Origin: Gemmatimonadota bacterium
GTDB lineage: Bacteria; Gemmatimonadota; Gemmatimonadetes; Gemmatimonadales; GWC2-71-9
Assembly: GCA_003221035.1 (NCBI GenBank)
Contig: QHUB01000009.1
Coordinates: 1 to 64,000, forward strand
Length of the DNA stretch: 64,000 bases
Direction of reading: 5' to 3'
Shown: positions 42,046 through 51,284 of the stretch, one piece after another
How the letters are laid out: each line of letters starts with the position of its first letter
How positions within the stretch are numbered: position 1 is the stretch's first letter
Notes under the pieces: model-generated
Told to the model about the DNA's origin: nothing
Database searches by the model: none
What the model saw: the letters and a program-made list of their open reading frames with translations, nothing else
Position numbers and translations under genes: made by a program

Positions 42046-43799
42046 GGAATGATCACTCGCGCCGGCGGCTTCAGCGGCGGCAACGTCGAATCGGAGACGA
42101 CCAGGCCCGCACCGATTGGATAGGCGGGCGGAATCCGGATCGGCAGCTTGCCCCGGATCGGCGACCACCCAAGGAGCGCGCGGGCCGCGGCGCGCTCGGC
42201 GGGCCGTACCCCACTCCACGCGATCAGATACGATTTCACCGTCGGCGTCTGGTTCAGCAGATACGGACTGCCGAGCGAGACCAGTACCGCAGGCTTGAGC
42301 GAATCAGTCACGGTGATGAGCCGCGCGAGCGAATCGGGAAGCGCAATCGCCCCTTTCGCGGCGATCGGTCGCACGTTCATCGCGAAGACCACTGTCGGTG
42401 CCCGGTTGATCACGACCCGCGCCGAGTCGTACGACGCGGCACCGGACATCGGCCAGAGACGGAAGAACCCGACCGTGTCGCCGCCGGCCCGCATCAGCTC
42501 GAGCATTCGCTGGCCCACATAGCTGTTGAGCTCGTCGCCGTACGCGATGATGGCCATGCGGCTGCGGTTGGCGCGGAGACGGGACACAATGCCCGTCGTA
42601 TCGCGCACCAACGTCACCGCGCGTTGCGCAATGCCGTCGGCGACATCCTGGGAGACTTTCGAACCCACGATGCGGGCGATCGAATCGAGCGGGACAGTCC
42701 GCCGCCCGAACAGCCCGAGCCCGCGCTTGATCTCGAGCATGCGCCGCACCGACGCATCGAGGCGCGCCTGAGTGATGCGCCCGCTTGCGAGGGCTTGCAG
42801 CATGGACGCAATCGCTGAATCGGGATCGGCGGGCATGAGCAGGAGATCCGAGCCCGCTTCGAACGCGCGGACGGCCGCCTCGCCGGCGCCGTACTTCGCC
42901 ACGATCGCGCCCATCTGCAGCGCGTCCGTCACCACCAGTCCCTTGAACTTGAGCGAATCGCGCAACACGCCGGTGAGCATGGCCGCCGAAAGGGTGGCGG
43001 GCGTGTCGCCGGTCAACGCGGGGAACGCGATGTGCGCGCTCATCACCACGGATGCGCCGGCGTCGATGCCCGCGCGGAACGGCACCAGCTCGACCGAGTC
43101 GAGGCGCGCGTAGTCGGCGCGAATCGTCGGCAGGCCCAGGTGCGAGTCGGCATCGGTGTCGCCATGGCCGGGGAAGTGCTTCAGCGTGGCAAGCATGCCG
43201 TTGTCCTGCAGCCCGCGCACGTAGGCGCGCACGAGACGCGCGACCGCGTGCGGGTCCTCGCCGAAGGAGCGGGTGTTGATGATGGGATTCAGCGGATTGT
43301 TGTTGACGTCGGCGTCGGGCGCGAAGTTGACGTGGATGCCGACGGCCCGGCCTTCGATGGCGGCGATGCGGCCGTAGGTGTACGCATCGCGCTCATCGCC
43401 GGTCGCGCCGGCTGCCATTATGTAGGGGAAGGCGGTCGCGCCCACCACGCGCATCGCGGCGCCCCACTCGAGGTCGGCCGAGATGAGGAGCGGCAACTTG
43501 GAGCGGCGCTGCAGCACGTTCAGCTTGGCGGCGATGTCGTAGGGCGAGCCGACCGAGATGATGATGCCGCCAACCTCCAGCGTATCGACCCAGCGCGTCG
43601 CGATCTGGAAGGCGGAATCGTCGAGCGCCATGTAGTTTCCGCCGAGCCACGGCACCACGAGTTGCGCTACCTTCTGCCGCGGCGACAGCTTCGCGAGCAT
43701 GCCGTCGATAGCAGCGGGGCGAAGCGGCTGCGGGGCCGTCGTGGCACGGCCGCCGCAGGCCGCGATCAGCGTAACGATCAGGAGTCTATGCGCGCGCAT
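42042..43799 (-). CDS. nagZ: Family GH3 beta-N-acetylglucosaminidase (NagZ), lipoprotein
   Basis: 585 residues. ATG 43799 is supported by the short lipoprotein signal that follows (MRAHRLLIVTLIAAC, Cys15). GH3 TIM barrel with the NagZ signature K207-H-F-P-G-H-G-D-T-D-A-D-S-H220 (His/Asp pair as acid-base) and nucleophile D292 in 'GLVVTDALQMGAI'. Unlike E. coli NagZ it has the extra C-terminal domain of ~230 residues found in B. subtilis NagZ. Removes GlcNAc from peptidoglycan fragments. Operon with the AmiE-like hydrolase; divergent and overlapping with namZ. Confidence 0.92.
   Translation of the reverse strand: MRAHRLLIVTLIAACGGRATTAPQPLRPAAIDGMLAKLSPRQKVAQLVVPWLGGNYMALDDSAFQIATRWVDTLEVGGIIISVGSPYDIAAKLNVLQRRSKLPLLISADLEWGAAMRVVGATAFPYIMAAGATGDERDAYTYGRIAAIEGRAVGIHVNFAPDADVNNNPLNPIINTRSFGEDPHAVARLVRAYVRGLQDNGMLATLKHFPGHGDTDADSHLGLPTIRADYARLDSVELVPFRAGIDAGASVVMSAHIAFPALTGDTPATLSAAMLTGVLRDSLKFKGLVVTDALQMGAIVAKYGAGEAAVRAFEAGSDLLLMPADPDSAIASMLQALASGRITQARLDASVRRMLEIKRGLGLFGRRTVPLDSIARIVGSKVSQDVADGIAQRAVTLVRDTTGIVSRLRANRSRMAIIAYGDELNSYVGQRMLELMRAGGDTVGFFRLWPMSGAASYDSARVVINRAPTVVFAMNVRPIAAKGAIALPDSLARLITVTDSLKPAVLVSLGSPYLLNQTPTVKSYLIAWSGVRPAERAAARALLGWSPIRGKLPIRIPPAYPIGAGLVVSDSTLPPLKPPARVIIP
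43788..43799. promoter_or_regulatory. Palindrome ATGCGCGCGCAT holding two divergent start codons
   Basis: The 12-bp perfect palindrome starts namZ on the plus strand (ATG 43788) and nagZ on the minus strand (ATG 43799). Both proteins therefore begin Met-Arg-Ala-His. The ribosome site of each gene lies in the coding part of the other. Confidence 0.8.
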
Positions 43800-45026
43800 C
43801 GTCTCGTCTGGATTGTGTTGGGAATCAGGTGTTCCGGCGGAACACGCGCTCCGTCACCCGCGTCTGCTCAGGTGCGTCCGGGCATCGAAGTGCTCCTCAC
43901 CGACTCCGCCCGCCTCATCGCCGGCAAGCGCCTCGGCCTGCTGAGCAACCATACCGGAGTCGACCGCCTCGGCCATCGCGACGTAGATGTGTTACGCACG
44001 ACGCACGACGCACGACTGACGGTCTTATTCAGTCCCGAGCATGGATTTCGCGGCACTGAAGATCGCTCCGGGCTTCCCGACAGCCGGGATTCGGCCACCG
44101 GCCTCCCAATCTACAGTATGTATGGCGGGTCGCGAAGCTCCGCCGCGTCCGCGCTCGATTCGGTCGACGTGCTCCTGATCGACCTGCAGGACATCGGCGC
44201 GCGCTACTACACCTACATCGCGACCGCGACGCAGCTCTTGCGATACGCCGCCGCCACCCACAAGCGCGTCCTCGTGCTCGACCGTCCCAATCCCGTGGAC
44301 GGCACGACGGTGCAGGGCAACGTGCGCCGGACCGCCGGCGATCCCGACTCCGCATTCGTGGGATTCCTGCCGATCCCAATGCGGCACGGCATGACCCTGG
44401 GCGAGCTGGCTCGTATGGCGAACGACGTGCTCGCGATTGGAGCAGATCTCGTCGTGATACCGGCCTCGGGGTGGCACCGTGCGCTGCTGTATGATCAGAC
44501 GGGACTCCCCTGGGTGAAGCCGTCGCCCAACATGCCCGACCTGGAAAGCGCGTTGGATTATCCCGGTATCTGCCTGTTCGAAGGCACCAACGTGTCCGTC
44601 GGCCGCGGGACGCCCATGGCGTTTCAGGTGATCGGCGCGCCCTGGCTCGATCCCGCGCGCGTGCTCGCGAATATCGATACCGTTGCTCTGCGCGGCCTGG
44701 ACGTCCGGCCGACGACGTTCACGCCCGCCGCACCGACCGACGGTAAGTATGCTGGCGTTCTCCTCCAGGGGCTCGAATTGCACGTCCGAGATCGCAACGT
44801 CTACGATCCGACCAAGCTGGCCGTGGCGCTGCTCACAGCCCTGCACGCGGTCCATCCCGCAGACTTCCAGTTCCGCGCCCAAAGTATCGATCGACTCGCC
44901 GCGGGGCCTGAGCTGCGCACCGCCGTCGAGGCGGGGCGGCCGGCTCGTGAGATCTGGAGTGCGTGGGACAACGACTTAGCGCGCTTCCGCGTAACACGAG
45001 CGAAGTACCTCCTGCCCGAGTACTAG
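43788..45026 (+). CDS. namZ: Exo-beta-N-acetylmuramidase (NamZ, DUF1343/GH171)
   Basis: 412 residues from ATG 43788 (GGAG upstream; signal MRAHRLVWIVLGIRC..SASAQ). DUF1343 hallmarks: 'GKRLGLLSNHTGVD' (~50), 'FSPEHGFRG', 'LLIDLQDIGARYYTYIAT', 'VLDRPNPVDG', 'PIPMRHGMTLGELA', 'SPNMPDLESALDYPGICLFEGTNVSVGRGTPMAFQVIGAPW' in outline. B. subtilis NamZ cleaves MurNAc from non-reducing ends of peptidoglycan and acts with NagZ. Here both are exported. An internal run of ACGCACG units (about 43995-44020) codes RTTHDARL. The start region overlaps divergent nagZ by 12 bases. Confidence 0.9.
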   Translation: MRAHRLVWIVLGIRCSGGTRAPSPASAQVRPGIEVLLTDSARLIAGKRLGLLSNHTGVDRLGHRDVDVLRTTHDARLTVLFSPEHGFRGTEDRSGLPDSRDSATGLPIYSMYGGSRSSAASALDSVDVLLIDLQDIGARYYTYIATATQLLRYAAATHKRVLVLDRPNPVDGTTVQGNVRRTAGDPDSAFVGFLPIPMRHGMTLGELARMANDVLAIGADLVVIPASGWHRALLYDQTGLPWVKPSPNMPDLESALDYPGICLFEGTNVSVGRGTPMAFQVIGAPWLDPARVLANIDTVALRGLDVRPTTFTPAAPTDGKYAGVLLQGLELHVRDRNVYDPTKLAVALLTALHAVHPADFQFRAQSIDRLAAGPELRTAVEAGRPAREIWSAWDNDLARFRVTRAKYLLPEY

Positions 45027-45091
45027 CCGGACGTTCAGCCGGCCTTCATTATCCGGCCACGCCCGTTGCCCTTGGTCCACGGGGGATTGCC

Positions 45092-48000
45092 ATGGTAGCC
45101 GGCCGCACCCTGCTTCGCGCGAGCGTCGTCGCCGTACTCCTCGCAGCGCCCGCAGTCTGGTATGCCTGCTCCGAAGGCGCTTCGCCTACCGGTCCTGCTG
45201 GCACACGCGTTGGCCTCCGCACTGCTTTCGAAGCGCAGCGACGCCACACGCCATCCCTGCTCGCGATTCCGGGCGTCGTCGGGACCGCGGTCACCACGAT
45301 GCCGGACGGCAATGCCGGCGTTTTGATTCTCGCCGAGCGGTCCGGCATCACCGGGTTGCCGCAGTGGCTCGAGGGAGTGCCGGTGACGGTGCGCGTCACG
45401 GGGCGAATCATGATCTACAGCGATCCGACCAAGCGTCAGCGACCGGCGCCGATGGGGTTTTCGGTTGGACACCCGGCGATCACGGCCGGCACGATCGGCG
45501 CGCGGGTACGCGACGCGCTGGGTCGCGTCTACATCCTGTCCAACAACCACGTCCTGGCGAACTCGAACGCCGCCAATATCGGGGATCCCGAGTATCAGCC
45601 TGGTCCCTATGACGGCGGCACGGCGGCCGACCAGATCGCCACCTTGACGGACTTCCAACAGATCTCGTTCGCGACCAATGGCAGCAATACGATCGATGCC
45701 GCGATCGCGCTGTCCAGCGAGGCCGTCCTCGACAATGCCACGCCCGCGGACGAGGGGTACGGCATGCCGAACTCGACGATCTGGGGAGATGCCGACGGCG
45801 ACGGGTTCTTCGACAATCGCGATGCCCTGCTGGGTCTCAACGTCCAGAAGTACGGCCGCACCACGCACCTGACACACGGGCAGATCACGGGCGTCAACGC
45901 GACGGTCTCGGTCTGCTACGAGGTCTCGGGGCTCACCTGTACGAAGATCGCCCGGTACGTGGACCAGCTGATCATCTCGCCCGGCACGTTCAGCGGCGGC
46001 GGCGATTCCGGCTCGCTGATCGTGACCGATGACGCGAACCTCAATCCGGTGGCGCTGCTGTTTGCCGGAAGCTCCACGGTGACGATCGGCAACCGCATCG
46101 ATCTCGTGCTGAATCGGTTCGGCGTCACGATCGACGGCTTCGCGCCGCCGCCGCCGGGACCGTTGACCGATGTGTCTGTCACCAGCGTCAGCGGACCGAG
46201 TGCGGCCGTGCGGGGCAGCCCATCGACCATCACCGTGATCGTGAAAAACGTCGGCAACCAGGACGTCTCGAGCTTTGGCGTGACGCTGCGGGACACCACC
46301 GAGCACGTCACGGTCGGCACGCAGACGGTGCCCGGCCTGGCGGCGGGGTTGGCGACGACGGTGACATTCACGTGGGCGCCGGCCACCACCGGTGATCACA
46401 CGCTGCTAGCCACCCAGACGTTGACTGACGACCGAGCCGCCAACGATCGGCGCTCGGCAACGATCCCTGTCGAGGCGCCGTTGAGCGACATTGCGGTGAG
46501 CACCGTCAGCACGCCTCCCTCGGGCACCGTGATCGTGGGGCACGGAGTCAACATCGGCGTGACGGTTAGGAACGTCGGCAACCAGAACGTGGCGAGCGAC
46601 ATCACGGTCACCTTGCGGGACTCGACGTCCGGCACCACGCTCGGCACACAGACGATGGCCGGCGGCCTCGTTGTGGGCGCCAGCAGGACGCTCGCGTTCC
46701 CCTGGAACACCACGGGCGCCGCGCTCGGCATCCACAGACTGGTGGCGACGCACGCGCTTGCCGACGATAACGCGGCGAACAATCGCTCCAGCACGGCGAT
46801 ATCGGTGATACCAAAGCCGACCGACATCGCCCTTACGGCGATTACGGCGCCAGGCTCCGTCGCTCAGGGCGACACGGCACACGTCGTCGCCACGGTGCAA
46901 AACGTGGGCGAAGTGGACATCGGCACGAGCTTCGCCGTCGCCTTGACGGATGGCTGGAACGGTCCGACGCTCGCCACGGGGACGGTCAACGGGCTCGCGG
47001 TCGGAGCCAGCACGAACGTCGATATCCCGTGGAATACGGCGGGCGCCTCCATCGCCGGCCACACCGTTTTCGCAACCCAGCAGTTGGCGGACGACGAACC
47101 GTCGAACAACAGCATTGGGATTTTCATCTCCGTGACGTCGCCGACGCCGCCTCCACCGCCGCCTCCGCCACCACCCCCACCCGCCGATCTCGCCGTCACG
47201 GGCATCAGCGCGCCCGCCCGGGTGAATCAGGGCGACATCGCCCCGGTCACCGTCACCGTGAAAAACGTCGGGAGTTTCGATGTCACGGCCAACTTCGACG
47301 TCGTCCTGACCGACGGCAGCGCGGGGAATGCGACGCTCGGCACGCAGGCGATCGCCGGCCTTGCCGCGGGCGCGAGTGTGACACGCACCTTCAATTGGAA
47401 TACGGCCGGGGCGGCGCTCAGTGGCCACACGCTGTTCGCCACGCAGAAACTTGCCGACAACAACTCGGCAAACAACAGCATCGCGATATCGGTCATCGTC
47501 CAGGCGCCAGCGACGACCGACCTCGCCGTGAACAGCGTGACGGCGCCGGCGACGGTGGCTCAAGGAAGCTCCGCAGGCGTAGTGGTGAGCGTCCAGAACG
47601 TGGGTGGGCTGAGTGTCACCAGCAACTTCGATGTCGTGCTGACCGACGCGACCGCCGGCGTGACGATCGGCACGCAGACGATCGCCGGGCTCCCCGCCGC
47701 CGCCAACACATCGCGGACGTTCAATTGGAGCACGACGGGTGCCGCGCTGGGCGCTCACACGCTGGTGGCGACGCAAACGCTGACCGACGCCAACGCCGCC
47801 AACAATCAGGGCTCCGTGACGGTCACCGTCAACGCGCCCTCGACCGATGTCGCGGTCACCGGTGTAACGGCGCCCGGCTCGATCAACAAAGGAAGCACGG
47901 CCACGATTGGCGTCACCGTCCAGAACGTGGGCGGCCTGAGCGTCGGCGGCTTCAATGTCGTTCTGACCGATTCCACCGCGGGTGTGACGATCGGCACGCA

Positions 48001-48835
48001 GGCGGTCACCTCGCTCGCGGTGGGCGCCACGGCAGCTCGCTCGTTTACCTGGAATACGGCGACGGCCGCGCTGGGCGGGCATACGCTCGTGGCGACCCAG
48101 AGCCTCACCGACGACAACGCCGCCAACAATCAGCGCTCGGCGACCGTGAACGTGGTGCCGGCTCCGGCGGACATCGCGCTCGCGAGCATCACCGGGCCCG
48201 GTTCCGTGACGGTTGGTGATACGGCTCCGGTGGTGGTCACGGTCCAGAACGTGGGTGGGCAGGACGTCACGGCGAACTTCGACGTCGTGCTGACCGACGG
48301 GACGGCCGGCAACGCGATCCTCGGCACCCAGACGATCCCCGGGCTCGCGTTGGGAGCGAGCACAACGCGCACGTTCGCGTGGAACACGGCCGGTGCGGTG
48401 GTCAGCGGTCACATCCTGACCGCCACGCAGAAGCTGCCGGACGCCAATTCGAGCAACAACGCCAAGGCGATCGCGATTACTGTCAATCCGCCGAGCGTGC
48501 ACATCGGGAACCTCGACGGGTCTACGGTCAACGCGCCCGACGGCAGCTGGACCGCGAATGTACGGATCGCGGCGCACGATTCGCGGCACAATCCGCTCGA
48601 CGGCGTCACGGTGCGCGGCAGCTGGAACAGTGCGCCCGATGTTCAATGCGTGACGAGCAGTGCCGACGGCAACCCGGGGACCTGCGTGCTCTCCTTGCCG
48701 TCGCTGCCGATCACGACGCGCAGTGCATACTTCGGCATCAGCGGGCTGTCGATGTCCGGCTATACGTACAAGCCGTCGGCGAATCACGATCCGGACGGCA
48801 GCAGCAACGGCTACTCGCTCTTCGTGAGGCACTGA
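45092..48835 (+). CDS. Large secreted trypsin-like serine protease with seven CARDB repeats
   Basis: 1247 residues from ATG 45092 after a G-rich ribosome site. Signal MVAGRTLLRASVVAVLLAAPAVWYAC (possible lipid Cys26). Residues ~45-110 are a small pro-region ('HTPSLLAIPGVVGTAV...LEGVPVTVRVTG'). Residues ~120-350 are a chymotrypsin-fold protease with H153 ('SNNHVL'), D202 ('NTIDAAIAL') and S306 ('GGGDSGSL'). Between D202 and S306 lies a perfect EF-hand-type loop D233-A-D-G-D-G-F-F-D-N-R-D244. Seven CARDB domains of ~105-112 residues follow (~357-1135; 'KNVGNQDV', 'QNVGGLSV'), a proline run after the third, then a C-terminal beta domain. CARDB modules usually reach out from the cell and bind other surfaces. 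The next gene is coupled. Confidence 0.85.
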   Translation: MVAGRTLLRASVVAVLLAAPAVWYACSEGASPTGPAGTRVGLRTAFEAQRRHTPSLLAIPGVVGTAVTTMPDGNAGVLILAERSGITGLPQWLEGVPVTVRVTGRIMIYSDPTKRQRPAPMGFSVGHPAITAGTIGARVRDALGRVYILSNNHVLANSNAANIGDPEYQPGPYDGGTAADQIATLTDFQQISFATNGSNTIDAAIALSSEAVLDNATPADEGYGMPNSTIWGDADGDGFFDNRDALLGLNVQKYGRTTHLTHGQITGVNATVSVCYEVSGLTCTKIARYVDQLIISPGTFSGGGDSGSLIVTDDANLNPVALLFAGSSTVTIGNRIDLVLNRFGVTIDGFAPPPPGPLTDVSVTSVSGPSAAVRGSPSTITVIVKNVGNQDVSSFGVTLRDTTEHVTVGTQTVPGLAAGLATTVTFTWAPATTGDHTLLATQTLTDDRAANDRRSATIPVEAPLSDIAVSTVSTPPSGTVIVGHGVNIGVTVRNVGNQNVASDITVTLRDSTSGTTLGTQTMAGGLVVGASRTLAFPWNTTGAALGIHRLVATHALADDNAANNRSSTAISVIPKPTDIALTAITAPGSVAQGDTAHVVATVQNVGEVDIGTSFAVALTDGWNGPTLATGTVNGLAVGASTNVDIPWNTAGASIAGHTVFATQQLADDEPSNNSIGIFISVTSPTPPPPPPPPPPPPADLAVTGISAPARVNQGDIAPVTVTVKNVGSFDVTANFDVVLTDGSAGNATLGTQAIAGLAAGASVTRTFNWNTAGAALSGHTLFATQKLADNNSANNSIAISVIVQAPATTDLAVNSVTAPATVAQGSSAGVVVSVQNVGGLSVTSNFDVVLTDATAGVTIGTQTIAGLPAAANTSRTFNWSTTGAALGAHTLVATQTLTDANAANNQGSVTVTVNAPSTDVAVTGVTAPGSINKGSTATIGVTVQNVGGLSVGGFNVVLTDSTAGVTIGTQAVTSLAVGATAARSFTWNTATAALGGHTLVATQSLTDDNAANNQRSATVNVVPAPADIALASITGPGSVTVGDTAPVVVTVQNVGGQDVTANFDVVLTDGTAGNAILGTQTIPGLALGASTTRTFAWNTAGAVVSGHILTATQKLPDANSSNNAKAIAITVNPPSVHIGNLDGSTVNAPDGSWTANVRIAAHDSRHNPLDGVTVRGSWNSAPDVQCVTSSADGNPGTCVLSLPSLPITTRSAYFGISGLSMSGYTYKPSANHDPDGSSNGYSLFVRH
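46160..48490 (+). repeat. Seven tandem CARDB-coding repeats
   Basis: Seven units of about 320-335 bases within the protease gene. Each codes 'V.NVG..DV...F.V.L.D...G..LGTQ.I.GLA.GA......WNTA.A...GHTL.ATQ.L.D.N..NN'. Units 4, 5 and 7 are most alike at both protein and DNA level; unit 2 has a two-residue insertion. Recombination among units could change the protein length. Confidence 0.85.
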
Positions 48836-49167
48836 TGCTGAGACGCGCGATTGCGACGGCGCTGGTCGCCGGCGCGTTGCTCGCCTGCTCGCGGTCGCAG
48901 CGGCCCGCTGTCGTTGCCCACGGGCCTGGAGAAGAAAAAGGAGACAGCGCCGTGGCCGGACGCACGATCAATCAAGTGCTTGCCGCGCACACCGACTCGC
49001 TCATGAAGATTCCGGGCGTGGTCGGGACCGCGATCGGACTCTGCGGCGGCGAGCGCTGCATCAAAGTCCTCATGGCGGGCGCCAGCCCGTCCGTCGGCAA
49101 GATCCCGACGCAGCTCGAAGGCTATCGCGTCGTCGTGGAGGTCGCCGGACCGATCGTGCCTCGGTAG
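48835..49167 (+). CDS. Small lipoprotein homologous to the pro-region of the upstream protease
   Basis: 110 residues; ATG 48835 shares one base with the protease stop. Signal MLRRAIATALVAGALLAC gives acceptor Cys18. Residues 52-109 ('HTDSLMKIPGVVGTAIGL...IPTQLEGYRVVVEVAGPI') align with residues 52-108 of the preceding protease (HTPSLLAIPGVVGTAV...LPQWLEGVPVTVRVTGRI). It is thus a stand-alone copy of the pro-region. By analogy with propeptide-like inhibitors (e.g. I9 family and subtilisins) it may inhibit or fold the protease; this is inference. Two extra cysteines (C70, C75) are absent from the protease copy. Confidence 0.8.
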   Translation: MLRRAIATALVAGALLACSRSQRPAVVAHGPGEEKGDSAVAGRTINQVLAAHTDSLMKIPGVVGTAIGLCGGERCIKVLMAGASPSVGKIPTQLEGYRVVVEVAGPIVPR

Positions 49168-49169
49168 TG

Positions 49170-51284
49170 CTACGGCGTCGGCTTCGGCTCCACGCCGAGC
49201 TGGCGCCAGAGATAGACGTAGGTCAACGCGAGCTCCTTGGCGACCTGGGCATTGGTTACTCCCGCGCCGTGCCCGCCTTCGGTGTTCTCGAAGTAGTAAA
49301 ACGGCAGTCCCATCGATTCCATCTTCGCCGCCATCTTGCGCGCGTGCCCCGGATGTACGCGATCATCGCGCGTTGTCGTCGTGAACATGACGGTCGGATA
49401 CTTCGTCCCCGGCTTCAGGTTCTGGTACGGTGAGTAGCGCGAGATGTACGCCCATTCCTCGGGCTTGTCCGGATTGCCGTACTCGGCCATCCAGCTGGCC
49501 CCGGCGAGCAGATGGTTGTAGCGCTTCATGTCGAGCAGCGGATTCTGAATGAGGACCGCGTTGTACAGCTCGGGATGTTGTGTGAGGGCGACGCCCATCA
49601 GCAGCCCGCCGTTGCTCCCGCCGCGAATGCCCAGGCGCCGGGGGCTCGTGATCCCGTCGGCGATCAGTTTTTGGGAGACGGCCGCAAAGTCATCATAGAT
49701 CCGCTGCCGGTTCTCCTTGAGTCCCGCACGGTGCCACTGCGGTCCGAACTCGCCGCCGCCGCGGATGTTGGCGAGCACGTACGTCCCGCCGCGCTCGAGC
49801 CACGCGGCGCCGGTGTGGGTGCTATAGCTGGGGGTATTGGCGATTTCAAATCCACCGTAGGCGCCGAGCAACGTAGGGTTGTTGCCGTCGCGCTTGAAAT
49901 CCCGGGCGTGGACGATGAAATACGGAATCTTGGTCCCATCCTTCGAAGTCGCCTCCTGCTGCTCCACCACGAGGCCGGTCGCATCGAACATGGCGGGCAT
50001 CCGCTTCACTTCCGCGACGCTGCCGTCTTCTGTGGTCGCGTAGAGCGTCGTGGGCTGAATGAAGTTGGTGAAGGTGAAGAAGAACCGGTTCGTATAGGCC
50101 GACGTCGCGGCCACGCCGACGGTGCCGAGATCGGGCGCCGGCACCTTGTCGAACGACCAGCGTCCATTCTGAAAGCGATAGCGCCGCAGCTCGCCGCGCA
50201 CGCTATTCAGGATATTGAGCAGCAAGTAGTCGCGTGTCGTGGAGACGTTGTTGATGGTCTCGCGCGGCCCCGGCTGCAGCACGAGCTGGAACGCCCGCTT
50301 GCCGGCGAGGAAATCGGTTACCGGCATCGCGATGAGCGACCCGGTCGCCCAGGTTTTGCCGGCCACGGTCCACGGATCGCGCACGTATACGACGAGCTGA
50401 CCCTGGACGAGATTGAGATCGGCGTCCGTGGGGACATCGATCTTTACGGTCTTGTGCTGGTCGTAGAGGTACAGGATCCCATGATAGAAGTCGGTCCGGT
50501 CGACGATGACGAGATAGCGGCGTGCCCCGTCATTTGTGTTGAACGCGAACGCGCCGACATGGTCCGGGGTCGCTTCGTACACGGTCGTAGCGGCCGAGAG
50601 CGGCGTACCGCGTTTCCAGAGCTTCACGATGCGGGCGTAGCCGGACGTCGTCATGGTGCCGGGGCCGAAATCAGTGCCCACGAGCAGCGTGCTGTCGTCC
50701 ACCCACGTGGTCCCGGTTTTCGCTTCGGGGGTTTTGAACCCATTGGCGACAAAGGTCTTGGTCGTGAGGTCGAACTCGCGCAACTCGGTGGCGTCTGACC
50801 CGCCGCGCGACAGCGCGACCATGCAGCGTCTGAATTCCGGCTCGAAGCAATCGGCACCGGACCAGGACCAGGTGACACCGTCAGCTTTGCTCAGGGAGTC
50901 CAGATCGATGACCGTCTCCCAGGTCGGGTTGGCCGTCCCGTAGCTCGCCCAGGTCGTCCGGCGCCAAATCCCGCGCTCGTGCTCGGCATCTTTCCAGAAG
51001 TTGTAGAGTGAGTTTCCGATGATTTCCGGGTAGGCGATCTTGTCCTTGGAATCGAGGATCTGCTTGAGCCGGTCGTACAGCGGCTGATACAGCGTCGACG
51101 CCGAGAGATCTGCGACGGTCGCTGCGGTCTTGGCGTTGACCCACTCCATCGACCGGGCCCCCTCGACGTCCTCGAGCCAGACGAACGGGTCGTCCGCGGC
51201 AGGCGCGGGAGACGCGGGTTGCTGGGCGGCAGCCAGGCCCGGTTGGAGCAAGATGATCACGAGCAGGAAGGCGATGCGGGGCAT
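49170..51284 (-). CDS. Prolyl oligopeptidase (S9A family), exported
   Basis: 704 residues from ATG 51284; signal peptide MPRIAFLLVIILLQPGLAAAQ. N-terminal helical lead and seven-blade propeller (~70-410), then an alpha/beta-hydrolase domain with nucleophile Ser in 'IRGGSNGGLLMG', Asp in 'TRDDRVHPGHA' and His in 'EGGHGAGVT'. 'VWLEDVEGARSMEWVNAKTAAT' in outline is the usual S9A opening. Cleaves short proline-containing peptides, probably in the periplasm as part of nutrient peptide use together with the large protease next door. Convergent with the small lipoprotein gene (stops 3 bases apart). Confidence 0.95.
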   Translation of the reverse strand: MPRIAFLLVIILLQPGLAAAQQPASPAPAADDPFVWLEDVEGARSMEWVNAKTAATVADLSASTLYQPLYDRLKQILDSKDKIAYPEIIGNSLYNFWKDAEHERGIWRRTTWASYGTANPTWETVIDLDSLSKADGVTWSWSGADCFEPEFRRCMVALSRGGSDATELREFDLTTKTFVANGFKTPEAKTGTTWVDDSTLLVGTDFGPGTMTTSGYARIVKLWKRGTPLSAATTVYEATPDHVGAFAFNTNDGARRYLVIVDRTDFYHGILYLYDQHKTVKIDVPTDADLNLVQGQLVVYVRDPWTVAGKTWATGSLIAMPVTDFLAGKRAFQLVLQPGPRETINNVSTTRDYLLLNILNSVRGELRRYRFQNGRWSFDKVPAPDLGTVGVAATSAYTNRFFFTFTNFIQPTTLYATTEDGSVAEVKRMPAMFDATGLVVEQQEATSKDGTKIPYFIVHARDFKRDGNNPTLLGAYGGFEIANTPSYSTHTGAAWLERGGTYVLANIRGGGEFGPQWHRAGLKENRQRIYDDFAAVSQKLIADGITSPRRLGIRGGSNGGLLMGVALTQHPELYNAVLIQNPLLDMKRYNHLLAGASWMAEYGNPDKPEEWAYISRYSPYQNLKPGTKYPTVMFTTTTRDDRVHPGHARKMAAKMESMGLPFYYFENTEGGHGAGVTNAQVAKELALTYVYLWRQLGVEPKPTP

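Noticed and set aside
46160-48490. Regular repeats considered as CRISPR or satellite DNA
   Set aside because: Units are ~330 bases, in frame and code CARDB domains; no short identical repeats with unique spacers.
46406-48832. 808-codon open frame on the minus strand
   Set aside because: It is the mirror of the CARDB repeats. Its protein is Arg/His-rich with no domain, and the plus strand has clear conserved modules.
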